Assembly: GCA_001915545.1 (NCBI GenBank)
Contig: MNQS01000132.1
Coordinates: forward strand, 15,947 to 79,946
DNA length: 64,000 bases
Direction of reading: 5' to 3'
DNA from: Bacteroides sp. 43_108
GTDB taxonomy: Bacteria; Bacteroidota; Bacteroidia; Bacteroidales; Bacteroidaceae
A program made the position numbers and the translations under genes. A model generated the notes under the pieces. The model was not told the origin of the DNA and did no database searches. It saw nothing but the letters and a program-made list of their open reading frames with translations. Positions 1-9,479 of this stretch are shown in pieces; position 1 is the stretch's first letter; the number at the start of each line of letters is the position of its first letter.

Positions 1-392
1 ACTTCTCCTGAAAGATTGAGGTTTTCGATTCCCGGAAGGTTGTAGGCAAGTACAACTGCACCCATACATGTCGGGATGTGTACGACCGGCTTCATTTCCT
101 TCATTTCGTCGTCGCTGAGGAAAGCGTCGCTTCCGCAGAAGTCAACGATACCGTCCTTGAGGTTGCGCACACCGCCGCCGCTGCCGATACCACCATAAGA
201 AATCTTGTCACCGCCGTTGGCGTTATAGTTGTCGAATGTCATTGTGTAGAACGGAAGCGGGAAAGTTGCTCCTGCACCAGTGAGTTCTACAGATTCACGC
301 TCTGATCCATTATCATTTGCAGTCTTCTGACCGCCGCATGCACAGAACATCAAAGAGATGATTCCTGCAGCCAAAGCATACATTTTTTTCAT
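1..392 (-). CDS. pstS: Phosphate ABC transporter substrate-binding protein PstS (3' end outside window)
   Basis: Periplasmic phosphate-binding component of the high-affinity Pst ABC importer. Only the first 130 residues are in the window. The start at 392 opens a lipoprotein-type signal (MKKMYALAAGIISLMFCAC) with a lipobox cysteine at residue 19. The mature part carries the PstS signatures LTGAGATFPLPFY and ISYGGIGSGGG, which form the phosphate-binding loops, then the segment VDFCGSDAFLS. It lies 66 bp downstream of an outer-membrane porin gene on the same strand, the usual Bacteroidetes arrangement of a porin ahead of the pst genes. Regulation by phosphate is expected for the family, but no Pho-type site was recognised. 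Confidence 0.9.
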   Translation of the reverse strand, partial: MKKMYALAAGIISLMFCACGGQKTANDNGSERESVELTGAGATFPLPFYTMTFDNYNANGGDKISYGGIGSGGGVRNLKDGIVDFCGSDAFLSDDEMKEMKPVVHIPTCMGAVVLAYNLPGIENLNLSGE

Positions 393-458
393 ATTTGTCT
401 GTGTTAAAAATGAATATTTCCTAATTGATCTTTTTACTAATTATATGTGGTTTCCGAA

Positions 459-1445
459 TCAGATAGAGAACGAGCAGTTGAGATATGCGTAGTAGCTGTT
501 CTCTGCACCATCGGCTGTAGGGTTCTTTATGCGGAAGTTAGGAGCAAGCTTGATGTACTTGCCGAGCTTGAACTCTGCACCGATAAGTCCTGTCATGCAA
601 TCATCTTCGGTATTCCAATCATTTTTTGAGGTGAGATAATCCCAGCGTCCGAACACGTTGATGTTCTTGCCGAGACGTACAGTAGAATAGACTGAGTATC
701 CGTTCTGGTCCTGTCCTTCGACATGCGATGCGTTTGCCTGGTAGTTGTATTCGGCTCCGATGTTGAACGCCTTGCATGAGTAGCCAAGGAAAGTTGCAAA
801 ATTGCCTATACCTGTACCGCCGTCAGTACCTTCCTCATTGTAAGAACCGTAGAAACGGAGAGTGAGTCCGTTGAGAGGTTTGAGTGTGACGCCTGCTCCA
901 TACTGGAAACCGTCGCCTACCTGAATATTCTTGTATCCTTCACCGTTTGCCATTATGACATCGGCGCTGATCCAATCTGCAAATCTGTATGCAAACGAAA
1001 CTCCCAAGTCTGCGCTGCTTCCGAAATCATAAGCGTCCTGAAAAGACTTTTCAACATATCGCTTACCCCAGAAAGATTCCTGTGTCTTGAACTGTGTGGT
1101 GCTTATGAGACCTCCGCTCAATGTTATGCGGTCGTGCTCCCAAGTAACAAACGCGTTCTTTGCGTAAGCGATTCGTTCGTAGTCATCGACCTGTCGTGAA
1201 CGACCGACGTCGATAACTGCCTTCATGGTGAGTTCGTCGTTCAATTTGTACTCGTAACCGAGATAGCCGCGATTAAGGTTGAAACCTTTGTCTCCATTGT
1301 CTTTGCCAAGTCCTGAATGAGCGTCTGTAAAAATTTGTACTATTGCCTTACCTTTAGGCTGTGATTCAATTGTCTCTGCTTCTTGCGCTCTAACGGAAAA
1401 AATCATGCCGCTTAAAACTGCAATTGTGATTAGTTTCTTGTTCAT
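459..1445 (-). CDS. Outer-membrane porin (OprP/OprO-like), probably for phosphate
   Basis: A 328-residue exported protein. I chose the start at 1445 because it opens a clean signal peptide (MNKKLITIAVLSGMIFSVRA, then Q); an upstream in-frame start at 1535 would add 30 positively charged residues before it. The mature protein has alternating aromatic and polar strands (for example RGYLGYEYKLNDELTMKAVI, RLGKNINVFGRWDYLTS) and ends in NCSFSI, as expected for a porin beta-barrel. Its length and its position just ahead of pstS suggest a phosphate-selective porin. The substrate is inferred from context only. Confidence 0.75.
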   Translation of the reverse strand: MNKKLITIAVLSGMIFSVRAQEAETIESQPKGKAIVQIFTDAHSGLGKDNGDKGFNLNRGYLGYEYKLNDELTMKAVIDVGRSRQVDDYERIAYAKNAFVTWEHDRITLSGGLISTTQFKTQESFWGKRYVEKSFQDAYDFGSSADLGVSFAYRFADWISADVIMANGEGYKNIQVGDGFQYGAGVTLKPLNGLTLRFYGSYNEEGTDGGTGIGNFATFLGYSCKAFNIGAEYNYQANASHVEGQDQNGYSVYSTVRLGKNINVFGRWDYLTSKNDWNTEDDCMTGLIGAEFKLGKYIKLAPNFRIKNPTADGAENSYYAYLNCSFSI

Positions 1446-1649
1446 CAATTCTCTTCGTTTTGTTTGACACTGCAAAAATGACATATACGTGTTACACGCC
1501 CGTTTAAAAGTTTTTACAAGTTTGTTACAAAACACTATTTTATGCGACTTTGGGTGTTAAAAAGCTGGCAAGCACGAATGTCGCTAACTAAAACATACAC
1601 AAAGATTTGCAAACTGTGCAAAAACATGCAGAAAAGGCGGTGAGGGAAC

Positions 1650-1683
1650 AAAAAAAGCCATCGGGAAGGGATGCTTCCGGATG
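1650..1683 (-). terminator. Intrinsic terminator of metY
   Basis: On the minus strand CATCCGGAAG pairs with CTTCCCGATG (one mismatch) around a five-base loop, followed by GCTTTTTT. It lies 42 bp past the metY stop. Confidence 0.8.
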
Positions 1684-1724
1684 ACTTGAATGAGACAAAT
1701 GCCTATAGATGTATCGGCTGTTGT

Positions 1725-3002
1725 TTAAAGCGTGTTCATGGCCTGATCGAGGTCGGCAATGATGTCGTCGACATTTTCTATACCCACTGAAAGACGGATG
1801 AGGTCTGGAGCAATGCCGGCTTCGCGCAGCTGTTCGTCGGAAAGCTGACGGTGGGTGTGGCTTGCAGGATGGAGAACGCATGTGCGGGCGTCTGCAACAT
1901 GTGTCACGATGCAGATGAAGTCAAGGCTGTCCATGAACTTTTCTGCTTCTTCGCGTGTACCCTTAAGTCCGAAAGCGATGACACCACAAGAACCGTTAGG
2001 CAAGTACTTCTGAGCCTTGGCGTAGTTGCGGTTGCTCTTGAGTCCGCAATAGTTCACCCATGCTACCTTCGGATTTGCCTCGAGCCATTCTGCAACCTTC
2101 TGCGCATTCTCGCAGTGGCGCGGAACACGGAGATGGAGCGTTTCGAGACCGAGGTTGAGAAGGAAGCAGTTCTGAGGCGAAGGTATAGAACCGAGATCGC
2201 GCATGAGCTGCGAAAGAATCTTTGAGATGTAGGCTGAACGTCCGAACTTCTTTGTATAGATAAGTCCGTGGTAAGACTCGTCAGGTGTGCAGAGACCAGG
2301 ATATTTGTCGGCATGTGCTTCCCAATCGAAATTACCGCTGTCGACGATGGCACCACCAACCTGTACGGCATGTCCGTCCATGTATTTTGTAGTGGAATGT
2401 GTGACGATGTCGCATCCCCACTCTATTGGTCGGCAGTTGATAGGTGTTGCAAAAGTGTTGTCGACAATCAAAGGTACACCGTGCTTGTGGGCAAGTTTGG
2501 CAAAACGCTCTATGTCGAGTACGTTGCCTCCAGGGTTGGAGATTGTTTCGCCAAATACGCACTTGGTGTTAGGACGGAAAGCAGCCTCGATTTTCTCGTC
2601 GTCCCAGCTGTCATCGACGAATGTGCACTCGATGCCGAGCTTCTTCATCGTAACGCCGAAGAGATTGAATGTGCCTCCGTAGATGGAATTGCATGCAATG
2701 AAGTGGTCGCCGGCCTCGCAGATGTTGAAAACTGCATAGAAATTGGCAGCCTGTCCAGAAGAAGTAAGTATGGCTCCAACACCGCCTTCGAGTGCATTGA
2801 TCTTTGTAGCCACGGCATCATTGGTTGGATTGGACAGACGTGTATAGAAATAGCCTTCGTCCTCGAGGTCGAAGAGACGAGCCATTTCTTCACTTGTTGA
2901 ATACTTGAAAGTTGTACTCTGATAAATAGGCAGAACACGCGGTTCGCCGTTCTTTGGAGTCCAGCCAGCCTGGACGCAAAGCGTTTCTAGATTTTTCTTC
3001 AT
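1725..3002 (-). CDS. metY: O-acetylhomoserine aminocarboxypropyltransferase / cysteine synthase
   Basis: PLP enzyme of the Cys/Met metabolism family. It condenses O-acetylhomoserine with sulfide to give homocysteine for methionine synthesis. The 425-residue length is typical of MetY, slightly longer than cystathionine synthases. Visible signatures are the N-terminal TLCVQAGWTPKNGEPRVLPI, YTRLSNPT, the cofactor-stacking region around TSSGQAANF, and the PLP-lysine motif HSTTKYMDGH with Lys206. The start at 3002 is preferred. An in-frame start at 3158 would run 52 codons further into the end of dnaG and add an unrelated, proline-rich stretch. No SAM riboswitch is visible in the 65-bp gap to dnaG, so the gene may be co-transcribed from upstream. 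Confidence 0.92.
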   Translation of the reverse strand: MKKNLETLCVQAGWTPKNGEPRVLPIYQSTTFKYSTSEEMARLFDLEDEGYFYTRLSNPTNDAVATKINALEGGVGAILTSSGQAANFYAVFNICEAGDHFIACNSIYGGTFNLFGVTMKKLGIECTFVDDSWDDEKIEAAFRPNTKCVFGETISNPGGNVLDIERFAKLAHKHGVPLIVDNTFATPINCRPIEWGCDIVTHSTTKYMDGHAVQVGGAIVDSGNFDWEAHADKYPGLCTPDESYHGLIYTKKFGRSAYISKILSQLMRDLGSIPSPQNCFLLNLGLETLHLRVPRHCENAQKVAEWLEANPKVAWVNYCGLKSNRNYAKAQKYLPNGSCGVIAFGLKGTREEAEKFMDSLDFICIVTHVADARTCVLHPASHTHRQLSDEQLREAGIAPDLIRLSVGIENVDDIIADLDQAMNTL

Positions 3003-3067
3003 ATATGTTGTCTTACTTATATTCAGGCCATCAGGCGTCAGAGGCTTATGCCACGGCGCCTCAGGCA

Positions 3068-5269
3068 TCATTTCAGCAGAACGCGGTCGCCGACATGGCG
3101 CGCCAGTTTCTGCTGTATATTTTTTATCATCATGTTTTTCTTCAATATTGCGGCGCACTTGTCCATATCTGCCAGTACGGCTGGGTCGCGCAAGGCTTCC
3201 TGGGTGCTCTTGAGCTCGGCATTGACTACTGCCAATTTATAATCGAACATCAGGTGGACAATGAGTGCATCGAGCTGTTCGCGCTCTGTAGGTACTTCCT
3301 GCTTGGCATAGAGCGAACTGAGCTGATAGCGTTCGCTGAGCATATCGGCGGCTGTACGGCTGACCTCGAGAGAAGGACTGCTGAGAAACATGCGAGACGG
3401 TTTGAAATCGACTTCAGACGAATGGTTGCGGGCTTCGTCGAGCATCTGTCTATAGAGCGGATGCTGAAGCTGAAGACCGTCGCCTTCGAGTTCCTGGCAA
3501 ACATAGTCTACCACCTTGACCGACACAGCATTGCCTTCGGCGTCTTCGCCACTGATTTCACATTCGCCGTAGCGAACGACGAGGGTCATAATAAGACCTT
3601 CAAGTTCGATAAAGCGGTTGTTGCGGAAATATTTACTGCTGTCTGCCGGGGTTTTCTGAGCTTCAAGATAGACCGGTTTTGGCTCTGCATCCGGCAAAGG
3701 CACTGAATCGGCTGGGGGCAAAGCTTCCGGAACTCCATTCTGAGGGGGATATGCCACATTCGGATATAAATCAGCAGGGATTTCTGTAGGCAATGGCGAG
3801 ATTTCTGCAGGAGCATCACCTGCAACGGACGAAGGAACTGCATTTTCTGGAATCTGCTGAGGTGCAGATGAAGATGCGGCATCGGACGGAACAGAAGTCG
3901 GACGGCTGGCAGCGTCGCCACTTTCTTTCATGCGCTCCCGTTCACGTGCAAGGCGTTCCAATTCCTGCTTACGGATTTTCTCCGTTTCGTTCAGCAATAT
4001 GCGTTCCTCGACATTAAGCATCTGCGATGTCTCACGGATATACACTGCACGCGTTATCTCTTCAGGAATAACAGCTATGCTCTTGACAATATCACTTATA
4101 AGCTGGGCACGCTTTATAGGGTCGCGTCCGGCTTCCTCCATAAGCAGATTTGTCTTGAAGATGATGAAGTCGGTCTGATGGGCATCTATGTATGCCTTGA
4201 AATCCTCGGAAGTATGCTTGCGCGCAAAACTGTCGGGGTCGTCGCCGTCGGGCAGAAGAAGAATCTTGACGTGCATTCCTTCGGCCAGAAGCATGTCGGT
4301 GCCTCGCAATGCGGCGTGAATGCCAGCACTGTCACCATCGTAAAGCAGAGTAATATTGGAGGTGAATCGGTGGAGCAGTTTTATCTGCGCCACATTCAGA
4401 GCCGTACCGGAGTTTGCCACGACATTTTCTATTCCGCACTGGTGCATGGATATAACATCGGTATAACCTTCGACCATAAATACGCGGTCTTCCTTGGCTA
4501 TAGCCTTCTTTGCCTGGAAAATGCCGTAGAGCTCACGGCTCTTATGGAATATATCGGACTCGGGCGAGTTGATATACTTCTGGTTGACGCCCTTGGTGCG
4601 CGCATCGAGCACACGTCCGCCAAAGGCTACAATCTTTCCGCTGACGGCGAACCATGGGAATATGGCTCTGTCGCGGTAGCGGTCTCTCAGGGTTCCGTCA
4701 TCGCGTCGGAAAGCAAGACCTGTCTTCACAATAAAATCTTCGCGGAACCCTTTTTTCACAGCGGCCTTTGACATTGCGTCATAGGACGGAAGACAAAAGC
4801 CGAGTTTGAATTTCTCTATGATGTCGTCGCGGAAACCTCGAGTGCGGAAATAGGCAAGACCAATACTGCGCCCATCATCGGTAGACATCATTGTATCGTG
4901 GAAATAGTTGCTTGCCCACTCATTGACGGCAAACATACTTTCGCGTTCATTCTGCTGCAGACGCTCTTCATCGGTAAGCTGACGATCTTCGACTTCGATG
5001 CCGTATTTCTTGGCAAGAAATTTAAGGGCTTCGTAATATGACAACTGTTCCTCTTCCATAATGAAATGGACCACGTTGCCACCCTTTCCACAGCTGAAAC
5101 ACTTGCAAAGGCCTTTCGAAGGGGAGACATAAAAAGAAGGCGTCTTGTCGTCATGAAAAGGACACAATCCCTTGTAGCTGGCACCGGCTCGCCTAAGCGT
5201 TACATACCCCGACACAACATCTACAATGTCAGCAGCATCAATGATTCTATCTATTGTCGACTGATCCAT
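3068..5269 (-). CDS. dnaG: DNA primase DnaG
   Basis: Synthesises RNA primers at the replication fork. The 733-residue protein has the CHC2 zinc finger near residues 37-60 (CPFHDD...CKCFSCG), then the RNA-polymerase core with the TOPRIM acidic motifs VEGYTDVISMHQ and LLYDGDSAG. The C-terminal third begins with a low-complexity Pro/Ser/Ala-rich stretch (about residues 450-550), followed by a helical region that would be the helicase-interacting domain. The long linker makes it bigger than the roughly 580-residue E. coli enzyme, as is common in Bacteroidetes. It starts at 5269 with MDQSTIDRI, and folE lies upstream behind a terminator. Confidence 0.95.
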   Translation of the reverse strand: MDQSTIDRIIDAADIVDVVSGYVTLRRAGASYKGLCPFHDDKTPSFYVSPSKGLCKCFSCGKGGNVVHFIMEEEQLSYYEALKFLAKKYGIEVEDRQLTDEERLQQNERESMFAVNEWASNYFHDTMMSTDDGRSIGLAYFRTRGFRDDIIEKFKLGFCLPSYDAMSKAAVKKGFREDFIVKTGLAFRRDDGTLRDRYRDRAIFPWFAVSGKIVAFGGRVLDARTKGVNQKYINSPESDIFHKSRELYGIFQAKKAIAKEDRVFMVEGYTDVISMHQCGIENVVANSGTALNVAQIKLLHRFTSNITLLYDGDSAGIHAALRGTDMLLAEGMHVKILLLPDGDDPDSFARKHTSEDFKAYIDAHQTDFIIFKTNLLMEEAGRDPIKRAQLISDIVKSIAVIPEEITRAVYIRETSQMLNVEERILLNETEKIRKQELERLARERERMKESGDAASRPTSVPSDAASSSAPQQIPENAVPSSVAGDAPAEISPLPTEIPADLYPNVAYPPQNGVPEALPPADSVPLPDAEPKPVYLEAQKTPADSSKYFRNNRFIELEGLIMTLVVRYGECEISGEDAEGNAVSVKVVDYVCQELEGDGLQLQHPLYRQMLDEARNHSSEVDFKPSRMFLSSPSLEVSRTAADMLSERYQLSSLYAKQEVPTEREQLDALIVHLMFDYKLAVVNAELKSTQEALRDPAVLADMDKCAAILKKNMMIKNIQQKLARHVGDRVLLK

Positions 5270-5289
5270 ATGTCCTTTACATCAAACAT

Positions 5290-5337
5290 AAAAAAATGAA
5301 GCATCACCGCACCTGCGAATGCAGTAACTATGATGCT
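5290..5337 (-). terminator. Intrinsic terminator of folE
   Basis: On the minus strand AGCATCA pairs with TGATGCT around an inner imperfect stem (TGCA..TGCG), followed by TCATTTTTTT. It lies between the folE stop and the dnaG start. Confidence 0.75.
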
Positions 5338-5353
5338 ATATAATAACCGCTTA

Positions 5354-5926
5354 TCAACGTTCAAACTCTACACGGCTGAAGAAATCGCGCCGTGTTTCTG
5401 CGTCACAGAACTTGCCTGAATAATCGGCAGTAGTGGTCAAAGAGTCCGGCTTTTCCACTCCACGCATCTGCATGCACATGTGGTGAGCCTCAACGACAAC
5501 CATCACGCCCAGCGGATTGAGGGCCTTTTCGATGGCTTCGCGTATCTGCATAGTCATACGCTCCTGCACCTGCAAGCGGTGTGAAAAGATATCAACCACG
5601 CGGGCAATCTTGCTCAGTCCTGTAATATATCCATTTGGAATATATGCCACGTGCGCCTTGCCGTAAAACGGAAGCATGTGATGCTCACAGAGCGAATAGA
5701 AGATTATATCCTTAACAATAACCATGCTGGAATAGTCCTCTTTGAACTTGGCAGAATTCAAGACTTCAACAGGATCCATGGAATATCCCCGTGTAAACTC
5801 AAGCATGGCTTTTGCCACACGTTCAGGGGTTTTCACCAATCCTTCGCGTTCAACGTCTTCGCCGATCACTTCCAACTGCCGTCTGCAGCAAGCTTTCAGT
5901 TCTTCAATCTTAGCATCATATTCCAT
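5354..5926 (-). CDS. folE: GTP cyclohydrolase I
   Basis: Converts GTP to 7,8-dihydroneopterin triphosphate, the first step of folate biosynthesis. The 190-residue length matches the family. The zinc-binding motif [10 protein letters not shown] is present (Cys80, His83), with the third ligand Cys151 in [21 protein letters not shown] is the conserved core helix and substrate region. The start at 5926 is the only good one. It lies downstream of the SPOR gene on the same strand with an 80-bp gap and has its own terminator. Confidence 0.96.
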   Translation of the reverse strand: MEYDAKIEELKACCRRQLEVIGEDVEREGLVKTPERVAKAMLEFTRGYSMDPVEVLNSAKFKEDYSSMVIVKDIIFYSLCEHHMLPFYGKAHVAYIPNGYITGLSKIARVVDIFSHRLQVQERMTMQIREAIEKALNPLGVMVVVEAHHMCMQMRGVEKPDSLTTTADYSGKFCDAETRRDFFSRVEFER

Positions 5927-6005
5927 TATTCAAAAATTTCTTATAACACATATCTGCAGTGTCAAAAATACCTTTCTACACAGATATACAATTAAAACCT
6001 AAACA

Positions 6006-6509
6006 TCACTGATATACGAATATTTCGCTTCTTACAATCATTGCACCGGAGCCCAAATTTGCCTCACGCATCTTGGCAAGGTACTCAACAGCATCCTGTC
6101 TGGACACAAAATCGCCCACACGGCAACGCCAATGCGGTGATTCGAATGAAGTGTAAGCCTCCAATTCCGGGAAAATGCTTGTCACCTTGTTTCCGGCATT
6201 CATAGCCTTGGTCTGGTCAATACGCTGGCTTCCTCCCCAATAAACCTGAATTCTATAACCGCGGGCCTTTACCTTCTTGCCCGACTGGATTCCTGGCTGC
6301 ACGTTCGAGGTTTCAGCATCAGTGCTTTGTGTTGAAACTTCAGGAAGTCCCAGGCCGTTTATTATGTTCGTAAGCCTTTGATCCTGATTGATTGTCACTG
6401 TACCCTTCCCTTTCACAGGCTCTTGTACACGCTCGATAAAACCGGTTTGCGCAAAAGCTGATGCTGCAGGAGCCGCTATCAGCACAAGCATCAAGAAACG
6501 TCTAAACAT
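6006..6509 (-). CDS. Exported SPOR-domain protein
   Basis: A 167-residue secreted protein starting with the signal peptide MFRRFLMLVLIAAPAASAFA. The C-terminal part (about residues 85-165) fits a SPOR fold: a first strand ARGYRIQVYWGG, then SPHWRCRVGDFVSRQDAVEYL and a final IVRSEIFVYQ. SPOR domains bind denuded septal peptidoglycan, so a role at the cell envelope is likely. The start could also be 6527, adding six residues; 6509 gives the cleaner signal. The same gene sits between tpiA and folE in other Bacteroidales as far as I recall. Confidence 0.85.
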   Translation of the reverse strand: MFRRFLMLVLIAAPAASAFAQTGFIERVQEPVKGKGTVTINQDQRLTNIINGLGLPEVSTQSTDAETSNVQPGIQSGKKVKARGYRIQVYWGGSQRIDQTKAMNAGNKVTSIFPELEAYTSFESPHWRCRVGDFVSRQDAVEYLAKMREANLGSGAMIVRSEIFVYQ

Positions 6510-6529
6510 ATATCTGAAAAATAACATTG

Positions 6530-6585
6530 TGGAAAAACAAAAAGAAGGACAATGCCTGCCGCGAAACACGGCAGGCCCTTGTCCT
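6530..6585 (-). terminator. Strong intrinsic terminator of the tpiA operon
   Basis: On the minus strand AGGACAA pairs with TTGTCCT and GCCTGCCG with CGGCAGGC, separated by a small internal loop, followed by TCTTTTTGTTTTT. It lies 28 bp after the tpiA stop. Confidence 0.92.
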
Positions 6586-6613
6586 CAAATGGTATGACGC
6601 ATAAATGTATCAA

Positions 6614-7372
6614 TTATTTCCATGCGTCGATAATGCCCTTGAAGTCAGCAGCTTTCAAAGAAGCACCGCCAATGAGTCCACCGTCGATGTCTGCCTTTGC
6701 GAAAAGCTCAGGAGCATTTGAAGCCTTGCAAGAACCACCATAAAGAATTGAAGTGTTCTCAGCAACCTCAGCACCGTACTTCTCAGCAATGCAAGAACGG
6801 ATGTATGCGTGTATTTCTTCAGCCTGCTCAGCAGTAGCAGTCTTACCTGTACCGATAGCCCAGATTGGTTCGTAAGCAACGATGATTTTGCTGAAGTCCT
6901 CAGCTGAAAGGTTGAATACAGATCCTTCGAGCTCAGCCTTAACAACTTCGTTCTGCTTGTTAGCCTCACGCTCCTCAAGGCTCTCGCCGATACAGAAAAT
7001 AACCTTCAGTCCGTTAGCAAGTGCAAGCTGAACTTTCTCCTTCAGGATTTCTGGAGTTTCCTTGTAGTATTCACGACGCTCAGAGTGGCCGAGAATTACG
7101 TACTGTGCACCTGTAGACTTAACCATCTCTGCAGAAACTTCACCAGTGAAAGCACCCTTAGCCTTGTCTGCACAGTTTTCAGCACCAAGACCGATAACGT
7201 TCTGGTCGAGAACCTGTGCTACAGAAGCAAGGTGTATGAACGGAGTGCAGATTATAACATCACAATTTGGTTTGTCAGCTGCAAGAGCCTCGTTGAGTTC
7301 CTTTGCAAGTGCAACACCTTCCTGAAGATTAAGATTCATCTTCCAGTTACCTGCTACGATTTTCTTTCTCAT
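6614..7372 (-). CDS. tpiA: Triosephosphate isomerase
   Basis: Cytoplasmic glycolytic enzyme interconverting dihydroxyacetone phosphate and glyceraldehyde 3-phosphate. The 252-residue chain has every catalytic residue in place: Lys11 in AGNWKMN, His96 in LGHSERR, Glu168 in [14 protein letters not shown] (the last part is the mobile loop), and the phosphate-binding YGGSCK and [11 protein letters not shown]. Its start overlaps the stop of the upstream DoxX-like gene by four bases (7369-7372), so the two are translationally coupled. Confidence 0.98.
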   Translation of the reverse strand: MRKKIVAGNWKMNLNLQEGVALAKELNEALAADKPNCDVIICTPFIHLASVAQVLDQNVIGLGAENCADKAKGAFTGEVSAEMVKSTGAQYVILGHSERREYYKETPEILKEKVQLALANGLKVIFCIGESLEEREANKQNEVVKAELEGSVFNLSAEDFSKIIVAYEPIWAIGTGKTATAEQAEEIHAYIRSCIAEKYGAEVAENTSILYGGSCKASNAPELFAKADIDGGLIGGASLKAADFKGIIDAWK

Positions 7373-8730
7373 TTTTCTTTATTTTTAGAGTTAAACGTAT
7401 TGTGGATATTTTTCTCTATTTCATCAAGATTCAATTCTTCAGTCTTTCTTTTCATTCGCCTGTAGAACGACCATCCCATTGCCATTCTGTCCAACAGCGT
7501 CAGGACGAAGAGCGGAACAAAAAACAGCATCAGCACATAAGCCAATTTGCGCTCCAGCGGTACATAATGGATTTTCCCTGCAGGAATATCTTCCAATCTG
7601 CCATTAAGTTCGTACTCGTCAGGAAGGTCAAAACTGCTCCATTTATTCACGATGACACCGTTCCTCATCAGAACCAATCCCGGATTGGACCGTACTATGG
7701 TTTTCAGAGTCAGCTCGTCGCTCCGCAAAAATCCATATTCAGCACCGGTATGTTCAACCCAATACTGTCGGTCGGTCGAGTCTGAAGCAGTAAGGCAATA
7801 AAAAGCATATCCTTTTTCAACTGCATAGTCGTAGGCCTCATTGATAAGATCGACATTGCTGTCGTCGGCATTTTTCAGATTCGGAGAAATAAGAAGGAAC
7901 GTGTATCCCTCATCTTCCAATATCATTTCCGACAAATCGAAATCAGACTGCGGATCCTCCATATACAGGTTCTGCACATCAGGCACTCCCCCAGCCTTTA
8001 CAAGCTTTCGGGTTGTCTCCACATAAGTCCATGTGCTGTCCGGATCGTCATCCTCAGGAAGGAGTTCGAGCCTTTCACCATTGCGTTCATAAACGATACG
8101 CGCCTCGTACACCGGCATCAGACTGTCGGGAAGCTCTACAGCTTCTCTTATGTTTGCTCCGATATGGAACGGCCGGTAATCTATGAACGGAAGGTTGCGT
8201 ATGCAAGCCACCGAAAATCCCAGTACGAAAACGACTGCGTACAGAGAAACCAGCCATGCAAAATTCGAGCTCACGAACTCAACCTGATGTTCGGGCTTAC
8301 GTACTAACACGACAGCAGCTCCAAGAAGAACTATATTCTTAAGCAGTGTCTCAAAGTTTGTCAGCACAATTGCATCGCCGAAACAACCGCAATCCTTAAC
8401 AGGATCGTAGATGTAGATATATACCGTCAGCAGAGTCATGAACGACATGAAAAACAGCACCAGCTTCGAGATGGCACTTCTGCTTATGCCGAACAGCAGG
8501 TATATACCCATCGTGAATTCTACCATGGCCACAACTACAGCCATAGCAAACACTAGGAAGTTCGGAATGTCTGCAAAGCCGAAAGCAGTCAGATAGTCCT
8601 GAAGCTTATAAGCTGTTCCATACGGATCATTGGCTTTGACAAAACCGGAAAATATGAACGTAGCGGCAAGTATCATACGGCAAACGTTGACAATCGCCCT
8701 AACAAGAATATTTCTGATTTTACCGCTCAT
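7369..8730 (-). CDS. DoxX/MauE-like multi-spanning membrane protein with C-terminal periplasmic domain (BT_3928-type)
   Basis: A 453-residue membrane protein. The first ~180 residues contain a DoxX/MauE-like four-helix region ([19 protein letters not shown], then helices around [13 protein letters not shown] and [17 protein letters not shown]) with CGCFGD, the cysteine motif of this group. A soluble stretch of about 210 residues follows, with thioredoxin-fold-like patterns ([26 protein letters not shown]), then a last helix ([19 protein letters not shown]). The start at 8730 is chosen over an upstream TTG. Its function is not established; the CGCFGD and the thioredoxin-like segment suggest envelope redox chemistry. 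It is in an operon with tpiA and the DUF1599 gene. Confidence 0.8.
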   Translation of the reverse strand: MSGKIRNILVRAIVNVCRMILAATFIFSGFVKANDPYGTAYKLQDYLTAFGFADIPNFLVFAMAVVVAMVEFTMGIYLLFGISRSAISKLVLFFMSFMTLLTVYIYIYDPVKDCGCFGDAIVLTNFETLLKNIVLLGAAVVLVRKPEHQVEFVSSNFAWLVSLYAVVFVLGFSVACIRNLPFIDYRPFHIGANIREAVELPDSLMPVYEARIVYERNGERLELLPEDDDPDSTWTYVETTRKLVKAGGVPDVQNLYMEDPQSDFDLSEMILEDEGYTFLLISPNLKNADDSNVDLINEAYDYAVEKGYAFYCLTASDSTDRQYWVEHTGAEYGFLRSDELTLKTIVRSNPGLVLMRNGVIVNKWSSFDLPDEYELNGRLEDIPAGKIHYVPLERKLAYVLMLFFVPLFVLTLLDRMAMGWSFYRRMKRKTEELNLDEIEKNIHNTFNSKNKEK

Positions 8731-8745
8731 AACCAAACACTCCGT

Positions 8746-9342
8746 TTACTGCTGAACGCCGGCTGCATCATTATCGTCTCCGAACTCCAACTTTATAAGT
8801 CCGAAGACAGAATAATTTATCATATCCATGTAATTGGCATCTATACCCTCAGAAACGAGAGTCTTTCCGCCATTACCTTCAATCTGCTTTGTTCTGTAAA
8901 TCTTCATAAGGATAAGATCCGTGTACGAACTTACACGCATCGCCCGCCATGCTTCATCGTAATCATGATTCTTACGAAGCATCAGTTCCAATGCTTTCTG
9001 CGCATACTTGTCATAATTGGCAAGCGCCTCCTCGTCGGTCATATCCTCACGTTCCGCATAACCGAACTCAAGCTGTATAAGTCCGATTATACCGTAGTTC
9101 ACGATGGCCATGAATTCAGGATATATGCCTTCACCCACCAGCGATACCCCCTTGACCTCAAGGCTTCTGATGCGATTGGCCTTAATGAGTATCTGGTCTG
9201 TCACAGATATCGGACGCATTATTCTCCAAGCACATCCGTAGTCATGAAGCTTCTTGGAAAATGTATCGCGACATTTTGCCATTATCAGCTTGAACTGCTC
9301 TTCCGTATCCTCACAAATCATCTTTTTATCCGAAACCTTCAT
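8746..9342 (-). CDS. DUF1599 protein with internal duplication
   Basis: A 198-residue cytoplasmic protein built from two copies of the same ~80-residue unit. Copy 1 reads KLHDYGCAWRIMRPISVTDQ ... EGIYPEFMAIVNYGIIGLIQ; copy 2 reads KNHDYDEAWRAMRVSSYTDL ... EGIDANYMDMINYSVFGLIK. Each copy ends in LEFG. The conserved D-Y-x-x-A-W-R and N-Y patterns mark the DUF1599 family, whose biochemical role is unknown to me. The gene is 15 bp upstream of the DoxX-like gene and probably begins the tpiA operon. Confidence 0.85.
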   Translation of the reverse strand: MKVSDKKMICEDTEEQFKLIMAKCRDTFSKKLHDYGCAWRIMRPISVTDQILIKANRIRSLEVKGVSLVGEGIYPEFMAIVNYGIIGLIQLEFGYAEREDMTDEEALANYDKYAQKALELMLRKNHDYDEAWRAMRVSSYTDLILMKIYRTKQIEGNGGKTLVSEGIDANYMDMINYSVFGLIKLEFGDDNDAAGVQQ

Positions 9343-9415
9343 TTATGCCAATTTAATACACTCACAAAGTTAATACTTTTTATCGTCCTAAAGAGCAGGC
9401 TGACGAAAAAACTGA

Positions 9416-9447
9416 ACAAAAATGGCCCGACTTACATAGCCGGGCCT
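9416..9447 (-). terminator. Intrinsic terminator of the M23 peptidase gene
   Basis: On the minus strand GGCCCG pairs with CGGGCC around a short loop, followed by ATTTTTG, 33 bp past the stop. Confidence 0.85.
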
Positions 9448-9479
9448 ATATGTGAACGTCAAAACACTGCCATTATCCA

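Noticed and set aside
3003..3067. SAM riboswitch before metY
   Set aside because: The gap to dnaG is only 65 bp, far too short for a SAM-I aptamer and expression platform. Only an imperfect GGCG..CGCC hairpin is seen.
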